Origin: Candidatus Zixiibacteriota bacterium
GTDB taxonomy: Bacteria > Zixibacteria > MSB-5A5 > GN15 > FEB-12
NCBI GenBank assembly: GCA_022564135.1
Contig: JADFLZ010000078.1
Location: forward strand, 1 to 8,155
DNA length: 8,155 nt
Reading direction: 5' to 3'
Part shown: one piece after another, positions 7,407 to 8,155 of the stretch
Position numbering within the stretch: position 1 is the stretch's first letter
How the letters are laid out: every line of letters starts with the position of its first letter
The notes under the pieces: model-generated
The model's database searches: none
What the model was told of the DNA's origin: nothing
Seen by the model: only the letters and a program-made list of their open reading frames with translations
Program-made: the position numbers and the translations under genes

Positions 7407-7531
7407 CCTGTCAGAGATGCTGGCTTAACCTCAAGACGCTCAGCCAGTTGTGTGGTCAGTACCTTGCCGGCCTCTCTCTGGAGGGCGTAAATTGCTTTCA
7501 GATAATCTTCTATTGACTCGCTTAATATCAT
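7388..7531 (-). pseudogene. 5' remnant of a DtxR/MntR-family metal-dependent regulator
   Basis: A 47-residue open frame from ATG 7531-7529 to TGA 7390-7388. Residues 1-42 match the N-terminus of DtxR/MntR repressors: the ESIEDYLKAIYAL opening (5-17), GKVLTTQLAERLEV (22-35) as the first part of the winged helix-turn-helix, and KPASLTG (36-42) at the start of the recognition helix. A whole protein is about 140-230 residues and would continue through the rest of the recognition helix, the wing, the metal-binding dimerisation domain and often an SH3/FeoA-like tail. All of that is missing. After Gly42 the sequence reads YGTIC and stops, because the DNA has passed into the permease gene in another frame. 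The fragment can neither bind DNA fully nor sense metal. It sits directly behind an intact operator palindrome, where an autoregulated regulator gene would be expected. Confidence 0.85.
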
Positions 7532-7534
7532 GTT

Positions 7535-7540
7535 AATTAT
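7535..7540 (-). promoter_or_regulatory. Possible -10 element of the former dtxR-type gene
   Basis: Read on the minus strand, TATAAT lies only 4 bases before the ATG at 7531, with the DtxR-type palindrome just upstream where a repressor would block RNA polymerase. If this is the true -10, the transcript would be leaderless, which agrees with the absence of a Shine-Dalgarno sequence. No good -35 hexamer is present at 17 bases. Confidence 0.35.
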
Positions 7541-7549
7541 ACCTAACTA

Positions 7550-7573
7550 ATTGTTTAGGCTTGCCTAAATAAT
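7550..7573. promoter_or_regulatory. DtxR/MntR-family operator palindrome
   Basis: TTTAGGC (7554-7560) and GCCTAAA (7563-7569) are perfect inverted repeats around TT. The symmetry extends to 7550-7573 with a single mismatched pair (7553/7570). TTTAGGC-NN-GCCTAAA is the classical shape of DtxR, MntR, SirR and TroR boxes. A partial second site overlaps it: CCTAA at 7542-7546 pairs with TTAGG at 7555-7559. It lies 18 bases before the ATG of the truncated regulator, as expected for autoregulation, and 98 bases before the divergent beta-helix gene. Confidence 0.75.
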
Positions 7574-7671
7574 ATCGGTGAATATAGCTGTTCTTATAGG
7601 TTAGTCAATATAAATTTGGCTGCTTGTTATGAGGCTTATGGCCTGTTAATTTAGCCAATGAGTCTGATAAA

Positions 7672-8155
7672 ATGAAAAGATTACGAATTCAAGCCGGTTT
7701 AATATTTCTGTTGTTAGTCGCTGCTTCAGCTAGTGGCGCTACTCTTACGGTTGAGCGCGGCACCGATTTTCAAGCTGTAATTAATTTCGCCTCAAGCGGC
7801 GATACCATACTTCTGTCTGCTAAAGTTTATGACGCCGCGCCGATTGCTTTCACGGACTCACTCTGCGGCAACTGCCCTGACCCCAGAACTCTGGTAGCTG
7901 CCAGCTACGGTTTCATTATCAAGAATAAGTCGCTGGTTATAATTGGCGCCAATAGACAAAAAACTATTCTTCTCACCAAGGGCGGCTATGGAGTTTATTT
8001 CGTAAATTCTCCCAACTCCATTATCAGAAATCTGACCATTACCGGCGGCAGGCGCGATGCTGACGGCAACGCCACCGATGCCGCCATAGTCGTTCGCAAC
8101 TCGCGCCTTCTAATCGAAGAAGTTGACATTCGCGACAACGATAACAGACACGAAG
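7672..8155 (+). CDS. Secreted right-handed parallel beta-helix protein, N-terminal part
   Basis: Residues 1-161 of a protein that continues past the window. Residues 1-23 make a clear signal peptide: basic MKRLR, a hydrophobic core from GLIFLLLVAAS, and a likely cut after Ala-Ser-Gly or nearby. The mature part starts LTVERGTDFQAVINFASSGDTI (25-46), the usual opening of pectate-lyase/NosD-type beta-helix proteins. It then shows short strand-turn rungs such as LVIIGANRQKTILLTKGG (88-105) and NSIIRNLTITGG (115-126). A CGNC pair (65-68) could form a disulphide or bind metal. Such proteins bind or cleave polysaccharide or act as surface adhesins; none of these can be chosen without the C-terminus. 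The ATG at 7672 is supported by the signal peptide; no strong Shine-Dalgarno sequence precedes it. It is divergent from the broken metal-regulator locus and shares its 140-base upstream region. Confidence 0.85.
   Translation, partial: MKRLRIQAGLIFLLLVAASASGATLTVERGTDFQAVINFASSGDTILLSAKVYDAAPIAFTDSLCGNCPDPRTLVAASYGFIIKNKSLVIIGANRQKTILLTKGGYGVYFVNSPNSIIRNLTITGGRRDADGNATDAAIVVRNSRLLIEEVDIRDNDNRHE

Noticed and set aside
7611..7618. TAAATTTG, an exact match to the Bacteroidetes -7 promoter pattern TAnnTTTG
   Set aside because: No matching TTG element is found at the right distance upstream, and other genes in the window lack the pattern, so it is probably chance.
7658..7675. Five-codon upstream frame (ATG to TGA) overlapping the beta-helix start in an ATGA
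   Set aside because: Such tiny frames arise often by chance and it has no Shine-Dalgarno sequence; nothing indicates that it is translated.

Overview
The window reads as a chromosomal segment of an uncultured bacterium, probably in the FCB superphylum and most like candidate division Zixibacteria. The main evidence is the large secreted subtilase: it ends in two dockerin-like repeats with CC/GGP-type spacing and carries a long middle region of a style I associate with that group. Weak or absent Shine-Dalgarno sequences at most starts, moderate GC, and a signal-peptide beta-helix protein also fit. This placement is inference, not proof.

Layout: (1) 1-432, + strand, C-terminal end of an AGCS-type sodium:alanine/glycine symporter, followed by a likely intrinsic terminator at 438-470. 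(2) 474-1889, a GT-C (family 39-like) membrane glycosyltransferase. (3) 1986-2948, a UDP-sugar 4-epimerase-like extended SDR. (4) 3051-5903, the secreted subtilisin-like protease. (5) 5921-7027, - strand and convergent with the protease, a 368-residue protein of unknown function with a Rossmann/SLOG-like N-terminal half and a C-terminal half resembling phage-resistance-associated AbiGi/DUF2971-type domains. (6) 7065-7531, - strand, a broken metal-homeostasis locus: the first ~42 residues of a DtxR/MntR-family regulator are joined out of frame to the last ~110 residues of an ABC-3 (ZnuB/MntB-type) metal permease. (7) 7532-7671, a divergent intergenic region with a near-perfect DtxR-family operator palindrome. 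(8) 7672-8155, + strand, the N-terminal part of a secreted right-handed beta-helix protein that runs off the window.

The glycosyltransferase and epimerase may cooperate in making an extracytoplasmic glycan, with the epimerase supplying a nucleotide sugar. The protease and the beta-helix protein are both exported. The most notable points are the precise DtxR/permease deletion scar (or assembly chimera) under an intact operator, and the two-domain unknown protein just downstream of it on the same strand. No CRISPR array, insertion sequence, rRNA or tRNA is visible, and no gene-free stretch exceeds 300 bases.
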